Origin: CBDCWQ01 sp965223435
GTDB lineage: Bacteria; Myxococcota; Kuafuiibacteriia; Kuafuiibacteriales; Kuafuiibacteriaceae
DNA length: 64,000 nucleotides
Direction of reading: 5' to 3'
Assembly: GCA_965223435.1 (NCBI GenBank)
Contig: CBDCWQ010000006.1
Coordinates: 124,001 to 188,000 of the forward strand
Shown here: piece after piece, positions 33,893 through 42,307 of the stretch
Layout: the number at the start of each line of letters is the position of its first letter
How positions within the stretch are numbered: the first letter of the stretch is position 1
Program-made: the position numbers and the translations under genes
Notes under the pieces: model-generated
Database searches by the model: none
What the model was told of the DNA's origin: nothing
What the model saw: only the letters and a program-made list of their open reading frames with translations

Positions 33893-34810
33893 CTATTCTT
33901 TGCCCTGTCCGAGGGCTTCGTCGACCACCTTGCCGGCTTTCCAAGAGCGCAAGATCATGTCGGCTTCGAATTTGGATTCTACGCCGCCTGGCTCACACTT
34001 GTGTGGATTCGCATCTTTGCCAAAAGCCAATGCTTCAGAATATTCTTTACAAGTGGGCCAATCACAGGTGCCGCAATCGGTGCCCGCCATGGCTTCCTCC
34101 AGAAGAACGGCCAATTTGGGGGCGTCGAGGCCAACGGCCTTGGGCGCAAAATTGGATACGCGGTCTTTGGGGATCTCAAATTTCACCGGCCCCGTTTTGA
34201 TGCCTTCGACCTTGGGCGGTGGGAGCCTCGGTAGGTCGAGGGGCGGGGGCTTGAAGGCACGTGCCCGCGCCGCTTTGTGGACCAGCCCCATGCGTTCGAG
34301 GATTTCGCCGCGCCGCTTACGCGGCGCATCATAGCCCTTGAATGGCTTAAAAGCCTCCACTTCAGCGTCTTGGGGCACAAAGCGAAAGACAAGATTTTCG
34401 ACGTAGGCCGTGGCGGCTTCGAAGTGGGGGGTGTGGGTGATGGCGCCCGTGGGGCAGGGCTCACTGCAAAGGCCACAGAACATGCACTTGGCCTTGTCGA
34501 TATCAAAACGGCTCATCACCAACCGCCGTGTTTCTTTGTCCTTCGCGGCATCAATTTTGATGCAATCGATGGGGCACGCACGTTCGCAAGCGAGGCATGC
34601 GGTACAAATGTCCATGTCGACTTCGAGAAATCCACGGTACCGAACCGGCAGCATCTCGTGGACCGGACGAGGAATACGGTCCGGGTATTGGACCGTTCTC
34701 GGTCGTCTGAACATGTAGCTCATGGTGACCGACATGCCTTCGAAGATCGAACTGGCCGTCTCTTTGATGTGATCGAAGTAGCTTTTCTGTGTTTCGCGCA
34801 TCTCAAACAC
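33893..34810 (-). CDS. nuoI: NADH-quinone oxidoreductase subunit I fused to an RnfB-type 4Fe-4S domain
   Basis: NuoI carries clusters N6a and N6b in the peripheral arm of complex I. The two ferredoxin motifs are CTACLACERACPIDC and CMFCGLCSEPCPTGAI (residues about 70-130). Normal NuoI ends at 160-180 residues. This one has 305. After a Pro-rich linker (PPPLDLPRLPPPK) comes a C-terminal domain of about 50 residues, CGTCDWPTCKEYSEALAFG followed by HKCEPGG, which fits the CxxCx4Cx15-17C pattern of the FeS domain in RnfB and corrinoid-protein subunits. This would add a third 4Fe-4S cluster. GTG 34810 or ATG 34801 is the start, immediately after nuoH. Confidence 0.88.
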   Translation of the reverse strand: MFEMRETQKSYFDHIKETASSIFEGMSVTMSYMFRRPRTVQYPDRIPRPVHEMLPVRYRGFLEVDMDICTACLACERACPIDCIKIDAAKDKETRRLVMSRFDIDKAKCMFCGLCSEPCPTGAITHTPHFEAATAYVENLVFRFVPQDAEVEAFKPFKGYDAPRKRRGEILERMGLVHKAARARAFKPPPLDLPRLPPPKVEGIKTGPVKFEIPKDRVSNFAPKAVGLDAPKLAVLLEEAMAGTDCGTCDWPTCKEYSEALAFGKDANPHKCEPGGVESKFEADMILRSWKAGKVVDEALGQGKE

Positions 34811-36436
34811 CTAGACCAAACGCCACGGCGGGTAATAGGCGGCCTCCCCGCTAAACTTCTCGAAGTTTTCTCGGTCAACGTCGTAGTTGGCGCGCACCTT
34901 TTGCACGTAGCGAATCAGGATCAACGTGGCGAGCCCCATCATGCCGAGTCGCACGATCCATTCGGCGGCCGGAACGCTGTGGTACACCAACTCGAGGAGC
35001 AGCGTGCCAACCATGCAGACGAAGCTCACAGGCACCAAATATTTCCAGCAAAGGGTCATCATTTGGTCGACCCGAATGCGTGGAAGCGTCCAGCGAAGCT
35101 GAATGACCACAAAGACGAGCGCCAGCGTTTTGACGAAGAAGACGCCCAGCTGAAGCCCATTGAGGGCAAGCGGGACTTGAATGGTCTGAAGGAGAGCGCC
35201 GAGGTCCGTTCCGGCGCCGACGGTTCCGAGACTTGAAGGCGTGAGTTGAACAAAAGCGAGCGCCCCGAGGGCGGGTACGGCCAGAAGATGGGCCATCAAC
35301 GCCCCATCGTAGGCGCCCCGGAGGAGCAGTTTCGTTCCGGTAGGTTGAACACCGGGGATTCGCGCCCGGCTCAAGGCCTGGTGAGCTTTGTTGCGGTATC
35401 GAACGAGTTGGACTCCGATAAACGCGGCCGGCACCGCCATTCCGAGAAGCATCACTGCCAAGACCGGACCGGCATGCTGAACCGCCCAGCTTGTCGGTTG
35501 AACCCCCTCAGCGTCGATGGCGAGGGGCGCAAAGGGAATCTGCCAGCCACCCAAAAACAAGGCGACGGACACCGCGCACAAGATCCATACGTTGGCAAAC
35601 TCGCCCAGGAAGAACATCAAAAATCGCATACCCGAGTACTCGGTGTTGTAACCAGACACGAGCTCAGATTCTGCTTCGGGCAGGTCGAAGGGCGTACGGT
35701 TGCCTTCCGCGAGCTGGGCGATAAAAAACACCACAAAGGCGACAAACGTAAAGGGCGAATGGAAAACGGCCCACTCCCAAGGCGCGCCGCCTTGGGCTTT
35801 GATCAGGTCCTGCATGGACAACGATCCCGCCAGGACGATGACGCTCATGGCGGCGAGTGCCGCGGGGATCTCGTAGGAAACCACCTGGGCCGCAGACCGC
35901 ATTCCCCCGAGGAGCGCCCACTTGCTGTTGGAGCCCCATCCGCCCATCAAGAGACCGATGACCACGAGCGAGGTGACCCCGAGGACAAACAACAGTCCGA
36001 TATTGATGTCGGTGGCGATCAGGGCGCTCGAAAACGGCATCGCCGCAAAGGCCAGCACCATCCCCAGCACCACGAAGTACGGTGCCATTCGGAATAAGGG
36101 TTGGTCGGCGCCGTCGGGGATCAGGTCCTCTTTAAAGAGACATTTGATTCCGTCGACCATCCACTGAAGCACCCCGTTTGGTCCCACACGATTCGGGCCC
36201 ACACGGCACTGCATGCGCGCGGCGATGCGCCGTTCGAAGAAGATGAACAGACCCGCGAAATGGAGGGCAAACACAAAAACAAGTCCGGCCGCTGCCCCCA
36301 GGAAAACGAGGTAGACGACCTGGGTCAGCGGCCAGGTCTCGGGATCCACTCCAAACGCCCGGGCCATGATGTCATTGGCGGTTTGCTGGAGCGGAGGAAG
36401 CGTGGCTTTGGCTGAAGCGCTATCGGGTGGAGTCAT
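34811..36436 (-). CDS. nuoH: NADH-quinone oxidoreductase subunit H with a large internal insertion
   Basis: NuoH is the membrane subunit that, with NuoB, NuoD and NuoI, forms the quinone-binding site. Conserved blocks are ERRIAARMQCRVGPNRVGPN (residues about 66-85), QWMVDGIKCLFKED, FFIAQLAEGNRTPFDLPEAE and SGYNTEYSGMRF. The C-terminal block is RWTLPRIRVDQMMTLCWKYL. The protein has 541 residues where 330-400 is usual. The excess lies at about residues 300-430, between GGWQIPFAPLA and FFVKTLALVF, with at least two extra hydrophobic segments. The ATG at 36436 follows the reconstructed nuoD stop by 12 bases. Its last base abuts the nuoI start. Confidence 0.92.
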   Translation of the reverse strand: MTPPDSASAKATLPPLQQTANDIMARAFGVDPETWPLTQVVYLVFLGAAAGLVFVFALHFAGLFIFFERRIAARMQCRVGPNRVGPNGVLQWMVDGIKCLFKEDLIPDGADQPLFRMAPYFVVLGMVLAFAAMPFSSALIATDINIGLLFVLGVTSLVVIGLLMGGWGSNSKWALLGGMRSAAQVVSYEIPAALAAMSVIVLAGSLSMQDLIKAQGGAPWEWAVFHSPFTFVAFVVFFIAQLAEGNRTPFDLPEAESELVSGYNTEYSGMRFLMFFLGEFANVWILCAVSVALFLGGWQIPFAPLAIDAEGVQPTSWAVQHAGPVLAVMLLGMAVPAAFIGVQLVRYRNKAHQALSRARIPGVQPTGTKLLLRGAYDGALMAHLLAVPALGALAFVQLTPSSLGTVGAGTDLGALLQTIQVPLALNGLQLGVFFVKTLALVFVVIQLRWTLPRIRVDQMMTLCWKYLVPVSFVCMVGTLLLELVYHSVPAAEWIVRLGMMGLATLILIRYVQKVRANYDVDRENFEKFSGEAAYYPPWRLV

Positions 36437-36448
36437 GGTTTCAGATCC

Positions 36449-37597
36449 TCAGCGATCGAGTTCGGGGGGCCACCACGTCAAGGGATGCAAACAGGGCCAC
36501 CAGGGTCGGCGAGCATCATGCCCCGGGAAAGTGGCCGACGATTTGAGTGGCCACAAAGCTGCCGGTCCTGACCTTGAGGCGGTACGCGTTTTCTTCACCG
36601 TTGGACACGGCGTAGTAACCCATTTCGCCTCTTGCGGACTCGACAGCGGCGTAGGCTTCATCTCGTCCTGGTTTGATCTTGCGGGGCACCTTGGCCATAT
36701 AGTCGCCCTCGGGCATGCCTTCGAGCGCTTGTCGTAAGATGCGACAGCTTTCTTTCAGCTCCAAAACCCGGACGTAGAAGCGGTCGTAACAATCGCCGAC
36801 CGTACCCATCCAACCCTGACCCACGGGTACGGCAAATTCGAATTCGGGGTAGACGGAGTATGGGAGGTTCTTGCGAACATCAAAGGGGACTCCGCTGGCC
36901 CGGAGGTTTGGGCCGACCAGCCCCCAAGCAATGGCCATTTCAGGGACACAATGCCCAGGTTTTTCAGTCTTTCGATGAAAATCTTGTTCATTGAAGCGGC
37001 TCGGTTGAATTTCATCGATCATGGGTTCGAAATGATCGAGCCACCGGAGGACCCGGCGGTCAAAACCGCGAGGGATGTCGGCCATCACCCCGCCGATACG
37101 CATGTAGTTGTACGTCAATCGCGCGCCACAAAGCTCTTCCATGAAGTCGTTGATGGTTTCCCGCTCGCGCAGCCACCAAAGAAACGGAGAAAAGGCGCCA
37201 CGTCCATCACCATGGTTCCGGTGCCCACGTGGTGAGAGGCCATCCGGCAAAGCTCACTCGCGATGACGCGGCAATAGGACGCACGTCGAGGGATGGCTTC
37301 GGTCAGCCCCAGGAGCCGTTCCACCACCATCGCATACCCCTCGTTGGCGGTCATCGCAGCGACGTAGTCGACACGGTCGGTGTACGGCATGAACCCGTTG
37401 TAGGTGACCTTCTCCGCGATTTTTTCGATCGAGCGGTGAAGGTAGCCCACCTCGGGAATGGCCCGGGTAATAACCTCGCCGTCCGACTCGACCAACAGAT
37501 TGATGACGCCGTGGGTCGAGGGATGTTGTGGCCCCATGTTCAGGAGCATCTGTTCCTGTTTGGCTTCTCGCAGAGGTTCCAGCGGCTCGATACTCAT
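36449..37597 (-). pseudogene. nuoD: NADH-quinone oxidoreductase subunit D with about four frameshifts
   Basis: NuoD is the 49-kDa quinone-site subunit. The N-terminal frame (MSIEPLEPLREAKQ, GPQHPSTHGVINLLVESDGE, GYLHRSIEKI) starts at ATG 37597 and breaks near 37190-37193, where adding one base to the four-A run restores APFSPFLWWLRERET. The next frame continues through GARLTYNYMRIGG to SFVATQIVGHFPG. Near 36521-36524, 36503-36505 and 36464-36469 further one- or two-base changes restore MMLADLVALFASLDVVAPEL and a TGA at 36451-36449. Coding similarity is otherwise intact. Either this is a very recent pseudogene or the assembly is locally wrong. Flanked by frameshifted nuoC and intact nuoH. Confidence 0.8.
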
Positions 37598-38744
37598 GAT
37601 TCCTCCGGACCGCCCTCATTGCCCGAATCGCCTGGAGCTGCGCCGGACGCTCAGTGGGGGCTTCCGCATCGGGCTCGGGCGGAGATTCATCGACGCCCTG
37701 GAGTGCGGCCAAGTCTTCGAGCCCAGCCTCGATATGGGGCGCGCCGCTTTGGGGCGCTTGCGCGTCGGGGGGCCTACTGGGGTTGCGATAGAGCGGGGGC
37801 GGCAATCCGGGATGAAGTCGGTGGCTTCGTCGCCTTCGCTTTGACGCCCTCAGGAGAGGTGGTTGGCATCGTGGAGCCTTGAGGCCGTGTGGGCGTCGCG
37901 CTTGTTTCGGCCTGGGGTGCGTCTTGGGCCGAAGCAGGCGCGGTGGGGAGGCTGTGGACGTCGCGGCCGGCGACTCTGGCGTCTTGGCCGAGGAGGCGGA
38001 GGCTTTTTTGGGGGCCACGCCGCTTGGGGTCTCGCCCCCCGCTTTGGCTTCGGCCGCCTTTTTTGCGGCTTCTCTTTTTCGCTTTTCCTTGGGATCGACC
38101 CCACCCCCTCAGGGGGTTGAATGCTGGAACTCAGAGGAGCCGGCCGGTCGTGACCTCCGGCTTCCTGCGCGGCCCGGCGCTTCTCGTCCATCTTCGAGTA
38201 GGCATCGAGGGGCGAAGCTCGGGTGGTCCCGATGCCGCGGTAGTCGGCCTGCTCCACATAGTCTTTTTGCAGAGGGTGACCCACCCAATCGTCTGGGAGC
38301 ATGATGCGCCGAAGATCGCTGTGACCAAGGTATACCACCCCTGATAGGTCATAGACTTCCCGCTCAAACCAGTTGGCGACCGGCCAGAGTCCTTCGACGG
38401 AGGGGACCTCGGGGTGGCTTCGGACGCAGCGGTACTTGACCACATGGGCATGCGCCAGCGGGTAGCTGTAAAGGTGGTATACGGAGTCGATTCGGTTTTC
38501 TTCGGGCCAATCGACGCCGGTCACCGAACGAAGAAAATCGAAACGCAACGCATCTTGGTCACGAAGGAACTGCATGACCTCCAAAAAAGCGGCCGACGTC
38601 GTGGACGACAGTGAAAGGATCCACTGCGTCCACCAATTCGACGACTTCGGGGCCGAACGCCTGTTCGAGGTGTTGGTGGATTTTTTGGCCAACGGGTCTG
38701 GTTGAGGAATGGGCCCGGACCGTTTCCTGTGTCGGTTTTGCCAT
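37594..38744 (-). pseudogene. nuoC: NADH-quinone oxidoreductase subunit C with a long tail and about five frameshifts
   Basis: The conserved NuoC core (FLRDQDALRFDFLRSVTGVD, then NWFEREVYDLSGV, HSDLRRIMLPDDW and HPLQKDYVEQ) lies in one frame from about 38595 to 38105. The true N-terminus (MAKPTQETVRAH, ATG 38744) is in another frame, joined near 38591-38600 if one G is removed. The Ala/Lys/Pro-rich C-terminal extension (VDPKEKRKREAAKKA, KKASASSAKTPESP, AQDAPQAETSATPT, GLEDLAALQGVDESPPEP, GDSGNEGGPEES) changes frame near 38099-38102, 37945-37948, 37779-37782 and 37645-37655. It then stops at TGA 37596-37594, overlapping the nuoD start. The plus-strand nuoC at 41102 is intact, so this copy may be dispensable. 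Confidence 0.75.
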
Positions 38745-38770
38745 CTCGGTTCCGTGTGTTTGCGTGGCGA

Positions 38771-39283
38771 CTAAACTGCGCGGGTTTGTTGACCGAGTTT
38801 GTTGGCCCAACGCTCGCGCATCATCTTGTCTTGGATGCGCATGAAACCTTCGGTCAAGGCCTCGGGGCGGGGCGGGCAGCCCGGCACGTAAATGTCGACG
38901 GGGATGATCTTATCGACGCCTTTGCATACCGAGTAAGCGAGCTGAAAGAGTCCACCGCAGGTCGCACACGCCCCCATGGAGATCACGTACTTGGGATCGG
39001 GCATTTGGTCGTAAAGAAGCTTCGCTCGGAGCGCCATCTTGTAGGTGAGCGTACCCGCGACGATCATCAGATCCGCCTGGCGGGGGGTTGCGCGTGGGAC
39101 GGCGCCAAAACGGTCGATGTCGGACCGGGGGCCACCCGTCTGCATAAGCTCGATGCCGCAGCATGCCAATCCGAACAAGAGGTACCAGATCGATGACTTC
39201 CGATTCCAGTTGATCAGGGTGTCGAGCTTCCCGACGAGCACCATGCCCTCGTCTCCAGCGATCATCGTGTAATCATCATCCAT
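38771..39283 (-). CDS. nuoB: NADH-quinone oxidoreductase subunit B
   Basis: NuoB binds cluster N2, which passes electrons to quinone. The 170-residue product has the four cluster ligands in FGLACCGIELMQ (tandem Cys), GACATCGG and VPGCPPRPEAL, and the usual ATPRQADLMIVAGTLTYKMA. It starts at ATG 39283, 12 bases after nuoA, and ends 26 bases before the nuoC start. It is intact, unlike the next two genes of the operon. Confidence 0.96.
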   Translation of the reverse strand: MDDDYTMIAGDEGMVLVGKLDTLINWNRKSSIWYLLFGLACCGIELMQTGGPRSDIDRFGAVPRATPRQADLMIVAGTLTYKMALRAKLLYDQMPDPKYVISMGACATCGGLFQLAYSVCKGVDKIIPVDIYVPGCPPRPEALTEGFMRIQDKMMRERWANKLGQQTRAV

Positions 39284-39295
39284 GTTGTTGATCCT

Positions 39296-39694
39296 CTACT
39301 GCGCGTTTGGCGTGTCCAGCTTTTTGATCCACTCCAGGTCACCCTTCTTCCAAACATAGGCGAGCCCAGCCACCAAAATACCGACAAATACCATCAACTC
39401 AAAAAAGGCCACCCATCCCACGTTGGCTTCTTTCCACGCTTTGAACACCACTGCGACCGGAAAGGTGAGGGCTATTTCCACGTCGAAGACCACAAAAATC
39501 AGGGCGATGATGTAGAAACGGGGGTTAAAGTTGAACCAGGCGTCCCCAATGGGGCGTTCACCGCACTCGTAGATCACTTCCTTGTCTCGGTTCGGAAAAC
39601 GAGGCGCCACGAGGCGGGAAAAGGTCAGGGCCGCCAGCACGAACCCGATCGCGATCACCATGAAAATCAGGACTTGCGCGAAGTCGAAGGGCAT
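39296..39694 (-). CDS. nuoA: NADH-quinone oxidoreductase subunit A
   Basis: NuoA is a three-helix membrane subunit at the junction of the two arms of complex I. Diagnostic segments are KEVIYECGERPIGDAWFNFN, RFYIIALIFVVFDVEIALTF and the last helix MVFVGILVAGLAYVWKKGDL. ATG 39694 gives MPFDFAQVLIFMVIAIGF, a typical NuoA N-terminus, and 132 residues. An upstream in-frame ATG at 39778 would give 160 residues. It is the first gene of the minus-strand cluster nuoA-B-C-D-H-I-coaX. Confidence 0.94.
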   Translation of the reverse strand: MPFDFAQVLIFMVIAIGFVLAALTFSRLVAPRFPNRDKEVIYECGERPIGDAWFNFNPRFYIIALIFVVFDVEIALTFPVAVVFKAWKEANVGWVAFFELMVFVGILVAGLAYVWKKGDLEWIKKLDTPNAQ

Positions 39695-40146
39695 AAGTCT
39701 TCGAACCGCGTAGTGAAGCTGGGGCGCGAAGTCAACGGAAGCGGTACCCGCGAGCTTGTTTTCTTCCGTTCCGGCCATGGGCACACCGCCACGAACGGAA
39801 TGCCGCGGGCACATCGGGCGGAGGATGAGAGGGCCTGGTTCACGTTTTGCCGGCCGGACCGCTGTCGCACCCCTGGTCCGGCGTGCCTTCCTGGATGCGG
39901 GTCTCGGCTTACAACCCGACGGCGCGGGTCTGATCCGAGACGAACACCGAGCCACGCCGTTTAGGATCGCCGCGAAGGATGCGCGGGGCGTCTGGGCGGC
40001 CCAAAATCAGATGGCCCAGGCATCATGGTTTTCCTGGGCGTATGGGGTGGAGACGAATAGACGTTCGATGATGAGGTTGCCTTCCGGGGACGCGGGGCCT
40101 ACAACAGGGCGCCGGTTTTTGGACGAGCCGGTTTTTTGGACCCGGA
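39695..40146. other. divergent promoter region between the two nuo clusters
   Basis: About 370-450 bases separate the two nuoA starts, depending on which ATG the minus-strand gene uses. Both promoters should lie here. I see no convincing -35/-10 pair, inverted repeat or small gene. Confidence 0.4.
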
Positions 40147-40500
40147 ATGGGCGAATACGGAACGATCTTGATTCTCTTGGGGCTGGCGTGTGGGATCGCG
40201 GGCATTCTCCATATGCTTGCCAGTGTGTTCGGTCCGAGGTCGCGCAATCGCGCCAAGGACGCGCCTTTTGAGTGTGGCCATCTGCCGGAGCAGCCTTTTC
40301 GTCAGCGCGTGTCCATCAAGTTCTATGTCGTGGCGTTGCTTTTTGTGCTTTTCGATATGGAAGCGGTGCTCTTGTTCCCCTGGGCGGTGGTGTTTCGAGA
40401 GCTGGGGTGGCCGGGGTTCGTTTCGGCCGTGAGTTTTGTGGTGATGTTGAGCTTTGGTCTGGTCTACGTCTGGAAAAAGGGCGCACTGGACTGGGAGTAA
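40147..40500 (+). CDS. nuoA: NADH-quinone oxidoreductase subunit A, second copy
   Basis: The 117-residue protein has three membrane helices and the NuoA signatures DAPFECGHLP, RVSIKFYVVALLFVLFDMEA and FGLVYVWKKGALDWE. It differs clearly from the minus-strand copy (for example PFECGHLPEQPFRQR in place of IYECGERPIGDAWFN), so it is an old paralogue or comes from another complex I, not a recent duplication. It is the first gene of nuoA-B-C on the plus strand. Confidence 0.94.
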   Translation: MGEYGTILILLGLACGIAGILHMLASVFGPRSRNRAKDAPFECGHLPEQPFRQRVSIKFYVVALLFVLFDMEAVLLFPWAVVFRELGWPGFVSAVSFVVMLSFGLVYVWKKGALDWE

Positions 40501-40525
40501 GGGCCCCTCAGGGGTTCTACGGATT

Positions 40526-41095
40526 ATGTCAAGGGAACTGGAATCATCCCTTCTGGGACAGGAAGCGACAACCACCACGGTCGAGGAGGCGGAGGGTTTT
40601 TTCCGCCGTTTTCTTTCGAAGCGGGCCCAGTTTTTGAACCGGAGTGATTTGGTTCAGGACAAAGTGAATTGGGGCCGACAGTGGTCCTTTTTCCAGTATC
40701 CCTTTGTCACGGCGTGTTGTGGGATGGAGTACATGGCCACTGCAGGGCCACGCTACGACTATGCACGGTTTGGCGCAGAACTTCCTCGTTTTTCGCCCCG
40801 GCAGGCCGACCTGCTGATGGTTGTCGGCACCATCAGCCACAAACAGGCACCCATTCTTCGAACCGTGTATGAACAAATGGCGGAACCCAAGTGGGTGATC
40901 AGTTTTGGGGTTTGCGCGTCCAGCGGGGGCTTTTACCGAAACTACGCAACCGTTCAAGGCATCGACACCATCATTCCCGTAGATGTCTACATCCCTGGCT
41001 GTCCGCCCCGGCCAGAGGCGGTGCTCGATGCCATCATGATGCTGCAGAAAAAGGTCCGCAAAGAACGGCGGCCGCTGCTGCCGGTGGTAGACTGA
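40526..41095 (+). CDS. nuoB: NADH-quinone oxidoreductase subunit B, second copy
   Basis: The 189-residue product carries the N2 cluster ligands TACCGMEYMA, GVCASSGG and IPGCPPRPEA, and FSPRQADLLMVVGTISHKQA. The N-terminal 45 residues (MSRELESSLLGQEATT) are longer than in the minus-strand copy. ATG 40526 is chosen because it follows the nuoA stop by 25 bases; the frame is open further upstream inside nuoA. It is followed by nuoC after 6 bases. Confidence 0.94.
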   Translation: MSRELESSLLGQEATTTTVEEAEGFFRRFLSKRAQFLNRSDLVQDKVNWGRQWSFFQYPFVTACCGMEYMATAGPRYDYARFGAELPRFSPRQADLLMVVGTISHKQAPILRTVYEQMAEPKWVISFGVCASSGGFYRNYATVQGIDTIIPVDVYIPGCPPRPEAVLDAIMMLQKKVRKERRPLLPVVD

Positions 41096-41101
41096 CCCAT
41101 C

Positions 41102-41599
41102 ATGAGCCAACTCGCCCTTGACCGCCTGGTCCAAAGCTTTCCGGACGACATTGTCGCGACCCATCAAGATCACGGTGATGAAACCGCCGTACTCAAAGTG
41201 GGGCGTTTGGTCGAAATCTGCACCTTCTTGCGCGATGATCCCGAGACCTCTCTCGAGATGCTCACCGACCTGACCGGAGTCGACTACCTGGGCGTGAAGG
41301 CGCCCCGGTTTGAGGTGGTCTATCACCTCTACAGTTTGTCCAAGAACCAACGCCTCCGACTGAAGATTGAGCTCGGGGCTTCAGAGCCTGTGGCGCCGAG
41401 CGTGGTCGGCGTCTGGAAGTCGGCCTACTGGATGGAACGGGAAGCCTGGGATTTGTACGGCATTCGTTTTGAAGGGCACCCCGATCTTCGCCGTATTCTC
41501 CTGTACCCTGAATTCAAGGGGCACCCTCTACGCAAGGACTACGAGATGGAAAACCGCCAGCCCCGGATTCCCCCGTGGCCCGGTCAAAAACATCTTTAG
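41102..41599 (+). CDS. nuoC: NADH-quinone oxidoreductase subunit C, second copy
   Basis: NuoC (30-kDa subunit) lies in the peripheral arm. The 165-residue product is complete: FLRDDPETSLEMLTDLTGVD, VVYHLYSLSKNQRLRLKIEL, YWMEREAWDLYGIRFEGHP, DLRRILLYPEFKGHPLRKDY. It lacks the long Lys/Ala/Pro tail of the minus-strand copy. The cluster stops here, with no nuoD downstream, so the remaining subunits for this set must be elsewhere or shared with the other set. Confidence 0.94.
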   Translation: MSQLALDRLVQSFPDDIVATHQDHGDETAVLKVGRLVEICTFLRDDPETSLEMLTDLTGVDYLGVKAPRFEVVYHLYSLSKNQRLRLKIELGASEPVAPSVVGVWKSAYWMEREAWDLYGIRFEGHPDLRRILLYPEFKGHPLRKDYEMENRQPRIPPWPGQKHL

Positions 41600-41716
41600 G
41601 CCCCGGCCTGGACCGAAATTGAACCAAGCCTATGTGGGAGCGTTGCGACCGTTCGCGCATCCGAATAGCCGCCTCGAGCGGCCCGATATGCTGACGCCGG
41701 CCTTGCTGGGACGACT

Positions 41717-42292
41717 TCAGTTCAGGTGACGTTGAATTTCTGCCTGAAGAGGCGCACTTGGTTCGACCCCAAGCCTCGCCTTGAGATGGGTTCGTGCCTC
41801 CGGGGTGTCTGCGCGTTTGAGGGCCCGCACTGCGGCCTCTCGTAGGTGGTAATCACCTCGAGAGAGGAACGGAGCGATGGCCTCCACCAAGGGAGGTGTT
41901 TGACGCCCCGCCAAAGACAACGCGCGGCGGGTCACCAGGGGGGATTTTTCATTCGGGTTTCTCAGGATGGCCACGACGGCGTTTCTAACCTTATCCCCGG
42001 GAAAGTGTTTGAGAAACGTGACGGCACGGCCTCGACTTTGTGCGCGTTCCTTCGGGTCTTGGGCGATCCGCAGCAGCGCCTCGAGGACCAGGCTCTCTGG
42101 TTTGCCTCGAACCAGCTGAGCTCGGTTGAGTCGTAGCTCAGGCGCCCGCAAGACCGGTGACAGCCTTCGAACCGTGGCCTCGATGTCAGCCTCGGTGGGG
42201 CCCGTCGTTTGTGCGAGGGCGCTAGGCGCTGTTCCGAGGGTGCCGAGTGCGAAAACGTAGGTTGCGGCGTATAGGAATGTCTTTTGTTTCAT
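41717..42292 (-). CDS. exported HEAT-repeat protein
   Basis: The 191-residue product begins with a signal peptide (YVFALGTLGTAPSALAQ) and continues with four to five helix pairs of the HEAT/armadillo kind (GRAVTFLKHFPGDKVRNAV, RNPNEKSPLVTRRALSLAG, AIAPFLSRGDYHLREAAVRA, ALKRADTPEARTHLKARL). It is probably a periplasmic scaffold. GAAGGAAG precedes ATG 42292. It follows the metalloprotease lipoprotein gene by 15 bases, so the two are co-transcribed and may act together. Confidence 0.75.
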   Translation of the reverse strand: MKQKTFLYAATYVFALGTLGTAPSALAQTTGPTEADIEATVRRLSPVLRAPELRLNRAQLVRGKPESLVLEALLRIAQDPKERAQSRGRAVTFLKHFPGDKVRNAVVAILRNPNEKSPLVTRRALSLAGRQTPPLVEAIAPFLSRGDYHLREAAVRALKRADTPEARTHLKARLGVEPSAPLQAEIQRHLN

Positions 42293-42307
42293 CGGTGATC
42301 TTCCTTC

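Noticed and set aside
34277..36097. two long plus-strand frames opposite nuoI and nuoH
   Set aside because: They are shadows of conserved nuo genes with no family resemblance.
37170..37210. programmed frameshift in nuoD
   Set aside because: The run is only four bases, no slippery heptamer or downstream structure stands out, and several other indels occur nearby, so a recoding signal is unlikely.
37254..38018. 254-codon minus-strand frame
   Set aside because: It joins part of the nuoC tail to an off-frame reading of nuoD; it is explained by the frameshifts and is not a separate gene.
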